Shown here: positions 1 to 6,050 of the stretch, piece after piece
How the letters are laid out: each line of letters opens with the position of its first letter
How positions within the stretch are numbered: the stretch's first letter is position 1
NCBI GenBank assembly: GCA_003456765.1
Contig: DMOT01000003.1
Location: forward strand, 1-6,050
DNA: 6,050 nt
Direction of reading: 5' to 3'
Origin: Bacillota bacterium
Lineage (GTDB): Bacteria > Bacillota > DTU025
Made by a program: the position numbers and the translations under genes
Notes under the pieces: model-generated
What the model saw: only the letters and a program-made list of their open reading frames with translations
What the model was told of the DNA's origin: nothing
The model's database searches: none

Positions 1-1418
1 CCCTTGAGATGAGAAGCCTGAATGCCATTGTCGATCTGTGTGGGGACACCATGGAAATCTCCGAGCTTGAGGCAGAGCTGTTCGAGGGAAGTATGAGCGG
101 AGGACTGGTTCTGCGCCAAGTCCAGGGCAGCCAGCCTTGTATCAGCGGCAACCTTGATATCACTGACGTCTCCTATGAGGGACTCAAGGTATCTGCCTGT
201 GTTAGAATGGACGAAGACGGAGCCGTTTGGGCTCTTAGCAATGTGAGATTTCCGCTGACAGAAGGAAGCGGGTCCGTTGAAGCGGAGTATGAGGGTCGTG
301 TGCGTGTGCCTGGAGTCGTGATAGGTGCTGGATGTGAAACGCCAACTCCAAGCCCGGATGGGTACATGCTCGAGGTCAATGGAGTTCTCCGCCTGATCGA
401 TGTCGATGCCGGACAGTATAGGATCAGCGACATGGAGTTGGATGTCAATGCCGGCTATGACGGAAGGGAAGTCAAGGCAACGATTGCCGGAGAACATGCT
501 TCGATGGAGACGATCGGCAGGGCCCTGGGCCATGCCATTGAGGCTGAAGGCTGGATAGATTGGAAAGCTGACCTTAAGGCCCGGGGCCTGAGCGTGAACG
601 CAGTCGTCACAATAGCCGACGGTGAGCTCAAGTCCGAGCTCTGGCCCCAGAAGTTTTCGGAGTTGAGGGGCTCGATCGAAATTGCTCAGGCTGCGCTTGA
701 GCCAGGCGGACAGGCCCAGATCCATGTCTCTTCGGTCCGGGCCACCATGGGAAGAGGCGCAATCGAAGTCTCCGGCGGTGGGCCTAAATGGAGCGTGCAC
801 GGGTCGGAGCTGGAAATCGAGCATCCGTTGATGCGGGGGTTCGCCGATGTGGATGCAACAATTCGCACCGGCGACCGGATGGGGATAGAGGGGACACTCA
901 GGATCTACAATGCTCGTGTGGATGCCGCTACAACGGCGTTTTCCAGGGCTGCTTCGATTCCCGATGCCGATCTTGACCTCAAGGTCATAGTGGGCAGTGG
1001 AGTGAAGGCGTTCAGGGAGGAATCCTGGGCTCAGGTTATGCCCTCTGTAGTGCATATACAGGGAAGTGTGAGGCAACCTCGGGCCGAGGGCTATGTGGAA
1101 GTGGGGCCTGGAGAAGTATGCTTGTACGGTGTTCCCCTGGAGATTCTGTCGGGCCGGGTAGACTTCTCAGGAAACGATGGTTCAGGCCTGGCGTTTTCTA
1201 TTGTGGCAAGGGATGCATCGGCCGAATTTCCCATAATGGCCAATGTATACGGCAAGCCAGGTGATGTTCACCTGTCCTTTGCACCGGAGCTTGGCCTGGA
1301 AGCGGATGTGGCTCCGGGAGATCTGCTCATGAAACTTCTAGACGCTCGGCTGCGTCTGTATATCTTGAGCCGTATTGGGCGTCTGGTGGACGCGTTGCCC
1401 GAGACGATCAGGCATTGA
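1..1418 (+). CDS. tamB: TamB/AsmA-like envelope bridging protein, C-terminal part (5' end outside window)
   Basis: The frame is open to the left edge. The first ATG, at position 9, has no ribosome binding site and the protein begins mid-repeat, so this is the 3' part of a longer gene. About 470 residues are visible. They are rich in beta-strands, with recurring short strand patterns alternating hydrophobic residues with glycine turns, as expected for the groove-like TamB/AsmA fold. The last ~120 residues carry the pattern of the TamB C-terminal domain (DUF490): a 'G-S-V-R-Q-P-R-A-E-G' strand, a 'G-R-V-D-F-S-G' strand, then 'D-V-H-L-S-F-A-P-E-L' shortly before the end. TamB proteins are anchored in the inner membrane, span the periplasm and work with a BamA-family barrel in outer-membrane protein assembly or phospholipid transport. 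Its place directly before bamA fits this. No transmembrane segment is visible because the N-terminus is missing. Another AsmA-like family member is the main alternative. Confidence 0.72.
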   Translation, partial: LEMRSLNAIVDLCGDTMEISELEAELFEGSMSGGLVLRQVQGSQPCISGNLDITDVSYEGLKVSACVRMDEDGAVWALSNVRFPLTEGSGSVEAEYEGRVRVPGVVIGAGCETPTPSPDGYMLEVNGVLRLIDVDAGQYRISDMELDVNAGYDGREVKATIAGEHASMETIGRALGHAIEAEGWIDWKADLKARGLSVNAVVTIADGELKSELWPQKFSELRGSIEIAQAALEPGGQAQIHVSSVRATMGRGAIEVSGGGPKWSVHGSELEIEHPLMRGFADVDATIRTGDRMGIEGTLRIYNARVDAATTAFSRAASIPDADLDLKVIVGSGVKAFREESWAQVMPSVVHIQGSVRQPRAEGYVEVGPGEVCLYGVPLEILSGRVDFSGNDGSGLAFSIVARDASAEFPIMANVYGKPGDVHLSFAPELGLEADVAPGDLLMKLLDARLRLYILSRIGRLVDALPETIRH

Positions 1419-1480
1419 TTGCCATACTCAAGCTTCAGGCGGAAGGAATCGCTGGGCAGGAGTAGAATACAGAATCCAGC

Positions 1481-1508
1481 TTGTATGACGGCCTGAACGG
1501 GCTACAAT
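1481..1508 (+). promoter_or_regulatory. possible sigma-70-type promoter for bamA
   Basis: A TACAAT box (1503-1508, five of six consensus bases) lies 16 bases after TTGTAT (1481-1486, a weak -35 keeping only the TTG). Transcription would start near 1515 and give a leader of about 30 bases before the bamA start codon, with the RBS inside it. No clear terminator separates the upstream gene, so read-through from the TamB-like gene is equally possible. Confidence 0.35.
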
Positions 1509-1529
1509 CGTGGTTCAACAGCGCGATTT

Positions 1530-1536
1530 GGGGAGG
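1530..1536 (+). promoter_or_regulatory. strong ribosome binding site that sets the TTG start of bamA
   Basis: GGGGAGG at 1530-1536 is a near-ideal anti-16S match, 8 bases before TTG at 1545. No ATG or GTG lies at a suitable distance. The next in-frame ATG falls inside the hydrophobic core of the signal peptide, so the TTG start is well supported. Confidence 0.85.
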
Positions 1537-1544
1537 CGAGATTT

Positions 1545-3299
1545 TTGAGATACGTTAGCACCAGGAGGCAATGGACTGTCTTGGCTGTCATGATGGCGGC
1601 CATGCTTTTGGTCCCTTCCTCGGCGATGGCTGCGCAATCGGGGTCGCTCGGGGTAGTCACTGCCATAGAGATTCGAGGCAACAGCAGGATTGACTCTGAT
1701 GACATTGAAAAGGCTATGACCGTCAAAATAGGAGACGAGCTCACCGAGAGCGCCATACAGCAAAGCTTTGCTGCTATCGATGCGCTTGGCTGGTTTGCGG
1801 ACCTCGGCGCCAATACCGTTCCGTACCTTGGCGGCATAAAGCTCATCATTGTAGTGCAGGAGTTTCCGGTCATAAACGAGATACTTGTGCGTGGTAACGC
1901 ACTCATACCTACTGAGGAGCTTCTTGGCATCATGAAATCGAAGGCCAGTTCTCAGCTCAATGCCAATCAGCTCAGGATTGACCTTCAAGCTTTGGGAACC
2001 CACTACCATGAGAAAGGGTATTGGGTGAGTATTGAACCGTCGCTTTCGGACACGGGAGATCTTACTCTTCATCTTGTGGAATGGACTGTGTCAGAAGTCA
2101 AATTCGCAGGGAACCAGAAGACGAAGCCGAAGGTTATCCAAAGGTGCATCGAAACAAAGCCAGGGGACTACATTAATGTAAACAAGATAAACGAGGACCG
2201 CCGGCGAATTTACATGCTGGGCGCGTTTGAGGATGTAGAGGCGAAAGTTGAGCCTGTGCCGGGGAAATTCGAATACGTCGTAACGTATGTGTTGACCGAG
2301 CGAAAGACGGGTATTGCCAACCTGGCTCTCACATACAGCTCACAGGATAAGCTCATGGGATATATAGAACTGGGTGACGAGAACTTCCTTGGCAACGCTC
2401 AGACGTTGAACATCAAGGCTGAGTTTGGCCGCACGAAGACCAATTACGAGCTCGGCTTCTATGAGCCCTGGGTTGGCGCTTCAGGCAAGACCTCCGTAGG
2501 GTTCAATGTGTTCAGCAAGACTTTGGCGAAAGAGTATACTCCGCCGGATGAAGAGGAGAGTGCTTCAACTGATGCCGTTTTGAGGCTTGAAGAAGTCGAA
2601 GGCGACCCGATCAACTATATGCAGAAGCGAACAGGCGGAAACGTGACGGTCGGCCGTGCTCTCTCACTGAACACCAAGGCGTTTGTTAAGTTCAAGATGG
2701 AGAATGCGGTCAATACATCTGTAAAACCCGAGCATGCTGACGAGATCCCGGCTGGCGGCACTACACGTTCACTCACGCTGTCGGCTGTAAACGACACAAG
2801 AGACGACCTGTGGAATCCTGCGACAGGGCACAAGCTGTCCAGCTCACTGGAGTATGCAGGCGGGATTCTCGGCGGCGACAACGACTTTGCCAAGCTCAAT
2901 GGCGAGGCTTGCCAGTACTACCAGGTCCGTGACGGGCACATCCTGGCAGGCAGAGTCAGCGCCGGGTACGGGCTCGACGGGCTGCCTGACGACGAGCGTT
3001 TCAGGATTGGGGGCGCCGAGACCGTCAGAGGCTATAAGTATGGAGATCTTGAAGGCGATCGGATGGCCCTGGCAAATGCGGAATACCGCTTCAGAATCAC
3101 CAAGGGTCTACAGGGTGTCCTCTTCTGCGACGCCGGCCAGGCGTGGAACGCAGACGGCTCCTTCGACGTTAGCAATACTAGGGTCGGTTATGGCGCTGGC
3201 GTCAGGATCATGGTGCCCGTGCTGGGCATGATCCGCATCGACTACGGTATCGGCGATGGCGGCGGACAGGCATACTTCAGCTTTGGACAGACGTTCTAG
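1545..3299 (+). CDS. bamA: BamA (Omp85) outer-membrane protein assembly factor
   Basis: BamA folds and inserts beta-barrel proteins into the outer membrane. The 584-residue protein starts at TTG. It has a signal peptide with an arginine-rich start (R7, R8), a hydrophobic core at about 11-24, and an A-M-A cleavage motif near residue 29. Three POTRA domains follow, at about 36-105, 106-180 and 181-255; each shows the typical 'I-x-G-N' or 'V-x-G-N' first strand (for example I-R-G-N at 43-46, V-R-G-N at 115-118, F-A-G-N at 187-190). Residues ~256-584 form the 16-strand Omp85 barrel, with R-I-G-G at 487-490, the diagnostic V-R-G-Y of loop 6 at 494-497, N-A-E-Y-R-F at 511-516 and a C-terminal phenylalanine. 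Proteobacterial BamA has five POTRAs and is about 800 residues; three is usual in several other diderm lineages. An acidic insert (D335-E352) probably lies in a surface loop. The skp gene follows. TamA or another Omp85 paralogue is less likely given the genuine signal peptide, POTRA spacing and skp neighbour. Confidence 0.93.
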   Translation: MRYVSTRRQWTVLAVMMAAMLLVPSSAMAAQSGSLGVVTAIEIRGNSRIDSDDIEKAMTVKIGDELTESAIQQSFAAIDALGWFADLGANTVPYLGGIKLIIVVQEFPVINEILVRGNALIPTEELLGIMKSKASSQLNANQLRIDLQALGTHYHEKGYWVSIEPSLSDTGDLTLHLVEWTVSEVKFAGNQKTKPKVIQRCIETKPGDYINVNKINEDRRRIYMLGAFEDVEAKVEPVPGKFEYVVTYVLTERKTGIANLALTYSSQDKLMGYIELGDENFLGNAQTLNIKAEFGRTKTNYELGFYEPWVGASGKTSVGFNVFSKTLAKEYTPPDEEESASTDAVLRLEEVEGDPINYMQKRTGGNVTVGRALSLNTKAFVKFKMENAVNTSVKPEHADEIPAGGTTRSLTLSAVNDTRDDLWNPATGHKLSSSLEYAGGILGGDNDFAKLNGEACQYYQVRDGHILAGRVSAGYGLDGLPDDERFRIGGAETVRGYKYGDLEGDRMALANAEYRFRITKGLQGVLFCDAGQAWNADGSFDVSNTRVGYGAGVRIMVPVLGMIRIDYGIGDGGGQAYFSFGQTF

Positions 3300-3319
3300 T
3301 CTTAAGTTGGGTTATGCAG

Positions 3320-3325
3320 TATAAT
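3320..3325 (+). promoter_or_regulatory. orphan -10 box upstream of skp
   Basis: A perfect TATAAT sits 21 bases after the bamA stop. No acceptable -35 hexamer is found at 16-19 bases upstream, and the TG of an extended -10 is not in register. If used, transcription would start near 3332, right at the base of the following stem-loop. Confidence 0.3.
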
Positions 3326-3329
3326 TGAC

Positions 3330-3353
3330 GGGGCGCCGCGTCGTCGGCGCTCC
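3330..3353 (+). other. GC-rich stem-loop in the bamA-skp gap
   Basis: GGGGCGCCG (3330-3338) pairs with CGGCGCTCC (3345-3353): nine pairs including one G-U, around a six-base loop CGTCGT. No T-run follows on either strand, so it is not a classical intrinsic terminator. It could be an mRNA-stabilising or processing hairpin that lets skp be expressed differently from bamA, or a 5' cap-like hairpin on a transcript started at the TATAAT box just upstream. Confidence 0.6.
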
Positions 3354-3391
3354 TCGCTATAGTATCTGAGCTTGATTCTCGAGTTGAGTAG

Positions 3392-3397
3392 AAAGGA
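3392..3397 (+). promoter_or_regulatory. ribosome binding site that sets the skp start
   Basis: AAAGGA at 3392-3397 lies 8 bases before ATG at 3406. An earlier in-frame ATG at 3397 overlaps this site and has no RBS of its own at a workable distance, so the 3406 start is preferred. Confidence 0.75.
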
Positions 3398-3405
3398 TGA
3401 CATCT

Positions 3406-3861
3406 ATGTTCAAAAACGTGCCAAAGGCTCTTGTGGTTGTTCTGGTCTGTGCTATCCTGGTCGGCGCTGGTGCCGGCGTGGCTAACCTTGCCGTATCGCG
3501 CGCTGCTGGAGAAGCGGCTGTCATAGGAAAAGTTGACGGTGTCAGGTTGGGGCAGGAGTTTCCTGCGATGAAGACGGCGCTTGAGAACATCCTCAAGCAG
3601 AAGAGTGCCCTGGAGAAAGAGTTGAATACCAAGGCTGAGGGGCAGGATCAAGAGACCCAGCAGGCCCTGCTCGACCAGTACAACCTGAAATACAATGAAT
3701 ACGCCAGGAACCAGCTGGAACCTGCCGAGAAAGCGCTGCAAAGCGCCATCGCGGCAGTTGCCAAGGATAAGGGAGTCACTGTTGTCCTGGATTCGAGCGT
3801 TGTCCACCTTGGTGGAATAGACATGACAGACGCTGTCCTGAAAAAGGGCGGGGCAAAATAG
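3406..3861 (+). CDS. skp: Skp/OmpH-family periplasmic chaperone
   Basis: Skp-family proteins form trimers that hold unfolded outer-membrane proteins in the periplasm and hand them to BamA. The protein from ATG 3406 has 151 residues, close to the family's usual 150-180. The N-terminus is basic (K3, K7), followed by a hydrophobic stretch at about 8-30 that serves as a signal peptide or uncleaved anchor; the cleavage site is not clear. The OmpH domain covers about 39-147: a first strand 'I-G-K-V-D' at 40-44, a charged coiled-coil tentacle region at about 50-115 rich in Lys, Glu and Gln, then the family's closing pattern of 'V-A-K-D-K-G-V', 'V-V-L-D-S-S-V-V' and 'G-I-D-M-T-D-A-V-L'. Placement right after bamA is the classic arrangement. 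A start at ATG 3397 would add only three residues. It may be co-transcribed with bamA, and a terminator follows 28 bases after the stop. Confidence 0.9.
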   Translation: MFKNVPKALVVVLVCAILVGAGAGVANLAVSRAAGEAAVIGKVDGVRLGQEFPAMKTALENILKQKSALEKELNTKAEGQDQETQQALLDQYNLKYNEYARNQLEPAEKALQSAIAAVAKDKGVTVVLDSSVVHLGGIDMTDAVLKKGGAK

Positions 3862-4049
3862 GAAATAATCGTAGCAGTGCATCACACATGGGGGGGACGA
3901 CGTGCGTCTCCCCCTTCTTGGCAGAGAGAGCGTGGCGCTCACCACGCTGCTTGTGTAATGGAGTTGCCCCGACGAATTCCCCTTTTGTGCTTGTCGTATG
4001 AGGCGCGAGTCTGCTCCCAGGACGGCTGCGAACTGCGAGGTCGCCACTG
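3862..4049 (+). other. 188-base intergenic region between skp and the lpt fusion gene
   Basis: Besides the terminator-like hairpin at 3890-3914, this gap holds a second stem, AGCGTGG (3929-3935) with CCACGCT (3942-3948), seven pairs around a six-base loop and without a T-run. No convincing promoter pair was found; TTGCCC at 3964-3969 has no matching -10. GAGG at 4037-4040, nine bases before ATG 4050, is the ribosome binding site of the next gene. No small gene with a plausible RBS was seen. Confidence 0.55.
3890..3919 (+). terminator. probable intrinsic terminator after skp
   Basis: GGGGGGGACG (3890-3899) pairs with CGTCTCCCCC (3905-3914): ten pairs including one G-U, with a five-base loop. 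TTCTT follows at 3915-3919. The stem is very strong but the T-tract is short and broken by a C, so termination may be partial and allow read-through into the lpt gene. Confidence 0.65.
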
Positions 4050-6050
4050 ATGAGGATTTTTGACAGATATGTGGTCCGTGAGTTTACGGGCCCTCTCGCC
4101 CTATCCGTGTTGGCGTTCATAGTGATAATGCTCAGCGGGCAGCTTTTCTGGCTTGTGGACTTGATAATCCAGAAAAACGTGCCTGTGCTTGCTGTGGTCA
4201 GGATGCTCATGTATAGCCTTCCGGGGATTGTTGTTCAGGTTCTGCCGATAGCCGTGCTCTTTGGAGTCATGATCGGCCTCGGCAGGCTAGCTCGCGATTC
4301 TGAGCTTCAAATCATGAGGGCTTCCGGAGTGCCCTTTGCCAGGATTGTCATGCCACTTCTTGTTCTTGGAGCTATCATGAGCGCAGGCGGATTCTGGCTC
4401 AATGAGAGCGTTGTGCCGTGGGCCACTCACCAATCCGAAACCATTGTCAGAGAGATGATATTCCAGGAAGCATTTCCCGCTGTCGAGGAAGATGTGTTTT
4501 TCAAGGCGCCGGGCAATCGCTATTTCTACGTTGGCAAGGTCAACGAGGGGCGCGGCACCCTTGAACGAGTGATGATATATGAGACGGAGAGGAAGATGTT
4601 TCCGCGCCTGGTTGCTGCCGCAAGGGGACGGGCCGAATCGGGCAAGTGGGTGCTGGAGAATGGCACCATTCATGAGCTTGATGCTGAGGGGCATGTACAG
4701 ATGAGCATGTCCTTTGAAACCATGGAGATTTCGCTTGAAAAGGAGCTTCAGAGCTTCTCGTCAAGCCAGAAGACTCCGGATGAGATGAGCCGGAAGGAAC
4801 TGAAGTCCAATATTGACCTCTTTGAGAGGAGCGGAATTCGTGTCCATGGGCTGCGTGTGGATTACCACCTGAAGCTTGCGCAGCCTCTGGCGGCACTCGT
4901 CTTCGCTCTGCTCGGCGCTCCTCTTGTCACCAAGTCTCCCCGTCGCGGCGGCGGCTACTTCGGAGTCGTAGCGGCTGCGATTCTCTCGTTCGCCTACTAC
5001 ATTGTGCAGGCATTGGCGCGCTCTGCCGCCATCAGGGGCACCATCCCTGCGCTCATGGCCGCCTGGCTGCCCAATTTCGCCTTCGCGATTCCAGGACTGC
5101 TGATGCTCTACGTTGTAGATCGTCCCCAGATCGGCCTGGCAACAGAGGGGCGAGGCCCAGGCGGAGCCAACGGGTCTGGGGCCGGCAGGAGCAAGACTTC
5201 AACATTGTGTGGGATTGCGATATTGGTCACCGTGTCTATGTTCGCCCTCTGTTCTCCTCATGCGGTTGCTGAGAACATTCCTGTGGAAGCAAAGGCGGAA
5301 GAGATTGTTTACGACGGAGCTATCGGTCTGTGGGTGCTTTCGGGGAATGTGAATATTGAATACAAGGATGTTGCGATATCAGGAGACTATGCCGAGTTTG
5401 ACATGAACCGGAAGGTTGTTGTCATAAATGGATCGGTAAGAGTTGCCATGGGCGAGGAGGAGATGAAGGGCGAGAGCGCTGTTTTCAACATCTCTACCGG
5501 TGAGGTTGTCATGGGCGACGCCTGGGCGAAGCTGACTGGTGAAGGTGTGAAAGGATACCTGTACGTGTCTGGAAGCGAGCTCGAGAAGAAAGAAGATTAC
5601 CTTCGGCTCTCCCACGGTGCTATCACCACTTGCGATCTTGAAAAACCCCACTACCGCCTGGAAGTTGGAGAGATGGAGGTATATGTAGACGACAGGATAA
5701 TCCTGCACTCAGTCTCTTACTACGAAGGGAATCTGAAGCTTCTGTTTTTGCCGCGACTTGTGGTACCCCTTAAGGAGGATGAACGGTTCGAGCTTCCCAA
5801 GATAGGCTATGGCGCGCACGAGGGCTGGTACGTAAAGACGAGATACAACTACAAGCTCACTGACGATGCGTATGGATCCTTATACGCCGATTACTTCCAG
5901 CTGCTGGGCCCTGCAGCCGGGATAAGCCAGAACTTGCGTCTGGGCGGAGCCGGTATGCTCACTGCCTATCTATATGGGCTATGGAACAGAGCGGCAGGCG
6001 GCCCCGATACTACTCTCGAGCTTTCGCACGACGTCAAACTCCCTTTAGAC
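4050..6050 (+). CDS. LptF/LptG permease fused in frame to LptD (OstA) (3' end outside window)
   Basis: 667 codons run without a stop from ATG 4050 to the window edge. Residues 1-357 are a full LptF/LptG (YjgP/YjgQ) permease of the LPS transporter: TM1 ~12-37, TM2 ~57-80, TM3 ~96-117, a periplasmic jellyroll ~125-265, TM4 ~275-294, TM5 ~301-322, TM6 ~332-356. S-E-L-Q-I-M-R-A-S-G at 84-93 is the cytoplasmic coupling segment expected to touch the LptB ATPase. A Gly-rich linker (357-385) leads to a signal-peptide-like stretch (386-407, ending A-V-A). Residues ~408-525 match the LptA/OstA jellyroll of LptD. Then T-T-C (C528) and L-F-L-P-R-L-V-V-P-L (565-574) mark the start of the LptD barrel, which extracts to the outer membrane. 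Normally these are two separate genes. No frameshift or internal stop is present. LptF versus LptG cannot be decided. Cytoplasmic LptB, LptC and LptA partners are not in the window. Confidence 0.88.
   Translation, partial: MRIFDRYVVREFTGPLALSVLAFIVIMLSGQLFWLVDLIIQKNVPVLAVVRMLMYSLPGIVVQVLPIAVLFGVMIGLGRLARDSELQIMRASGVPFARIVMPLLVLGAIMSAGGFWLNESVVPWATHQSETIVREMIFQEAFPAVEEDVFFKAPGNRYFYVGKVNEGRGTLERVMIYETERKMFPRLVAAARGRAESGKWVLENGTIHELDAEGHVQMSMSFETMEISLEKELQSFSSSQKTPDEMSRKELKSNIDLFERSGIRVHGLRVDYHLKLAQPLAALVFALLGAPLVTKSPRRGGGYFGVVAAAILSFAYYIVQALARSAAIRGTIPALMAAWLPNFAFAIPGLLMLYVVDRPQIGLATEGRGPGGANGSGAGRSKTSTLCGIAILVTVSMFALCSPHAVAENIPVEAKAEEIVYDGAIGLWVLSGNVNIEYKDVAISGDYAEFDMNRKVVVINGSVRVAMGEEEMKGESAVFNISTGEVVMGDAWAKLTGEGVKGYLYVSGSELEKKEDYLRLSHGAITTCDLEKPHYRLEVGEMEVYVDDRIILHSVSYYEGNLKLLFLPRLVVPLKEDERFELPKIGYGAHEGWYVKTRYNYKLTDDAYGSLYADYFQLLGPAAGISQNLRLGGAGMLTAYLYGLWNRAAGGPDTTLELSHDVKLPLD
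5118..5270 (+). other. fusion junction: Gly-rich linker plus internal signal-peptide-like segment
   Basis: Residues 357-385 of the fusion are hydrophilic and rich in Gly, Ala and Ser, as expected for a cytoplasmic tail after TM6. R380 and K382 then precede a hydrophobic core (386-401) and the motif A-V-A before E408. This is the layout of a signal peptide (basic, hydrophobic, small residues at -3 and -1), placed inside the protein. Its orientation, basic side in the cytoplasm, agrees with the six-helix permease topology and would send the LptD part to the periplasm. There is no lipobox: the residue before C401 is Leu and the one before C387 is Leu. Confidence 0.75.

Noticed and set aside
9..11. 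ATG at position 9 as a true start of the first gene
   Set aside because: No ribosome binding site precedes it, the frame stays open to the window edge, there is no signal or membrane anchor, and the protein begins in the middle of a beta-repeat region.
623..641. Short direct repeat GAGCTC separated by six bases in the TamB-like gene
   Set aside because: It falls in coding sequence, is only six bases long and is easily explained by codon choice for Glu-Leu pairs.
1515..2072. 185-codon minus-strand open frame over the start of bamA
   Set aside because: It is antisense to the BamA signal peptide and POTRA region, overlaps another minus-strand frame, and its product is basic and low in recognisable structure.
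3325..3363. TTGACG (3325-3330) with TATAGT (3358-3363) as a promoter
   Set aside because: The spacer would be 27 bases and includes a strong stem-loop; this is far outside the usual 16-18.
3397..3399. ATG at 3397 as the skp start
   Set aside because: It sits on the ribosome binding site itself. The ATG at 3406 has the correct spacing.
3277..4047. 256-codon open frame on the minus strand covering skp and both flanking gaps
   Set aside because: It is antisense to a clear skp gene, its translation has no recognisable family or domain, and it is interrupted by strong hairpins in the non-coding gaps. It is a chance shadow frame.
5205..5270. Lipoprotein signal at the fusion junction because of C387 and C401
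   Set aside because: The residue before each cysteine is Leu, which a lipobox does not allow (Gly, Ala or Ser is needed). The A-V-A motif fits signal peptidase I better.

Overview
The window holds four same-strand (+) protein-coding regions that all serve the outer membrane: the 3' end of a TamB/AsmA-like gene (1-1418), a complete bamA (1545-3299), a complete skp/ompH (3406-3861), and a long reading frame (4050-6050) that runs off the window. No RNA genes, mobile elements, CRISPR arrays or tRNAs were seen.

Organism: the genes require a two-membrane (diderm) bacterium that makes LPS or a similar glycolipid. The order tamB-bamA-skp-lpt, the three-POTRA BamA, the GC content of roughly 50-55% by eye, and strong purine-rich ribosome binding sites with a TTG start recall the outer-membrane gene clusters of diderm Bacillota (Negativicutes, Halanaerobiales, Limnochordia-like lineages). 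This assignment is an inference; other deep-branching diderms are possible.

Layout: the TamB-like tail is followed by a 126-base gap with a possible promoter and a strong RBS placing the bamA start at a TTG codon. A 106-base gap before skp has an orphan TATAAT box and a GC-rich stem-loop. Between skp and the last gene are 188 bases with a probable intrinsic terminator and a second hairpin.

The most unusual feature is the last gene. It reads without interruption from a standard LptF/LptG (YjgP/YjgQ) inner-membrane permease, through a Gly-rich linker and an internal signal-peptide-like segment, into an LptD (OstA) periplasmic domain and the start of its outer-membrane beta-barrel. The inner-membrane extraction component and the outer-membrane insertion component of LPS transport are thus encoded as one polypeptide. 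The internal signal-peptide-like segment suggests a precursor cut by signal peptidase, or less likely a permanently tethered protein.

Together: Skp escorts unfolded barrel proteins across the periplasm, BamA folds them into the outer membrane, the TamB-like protein probably bridges the envelope for lipid transport or assembly, and the Lpt protein(s) move LPS from the inner to the outer membrane. The LptD barrel would itself be a client of Skp and BamA.
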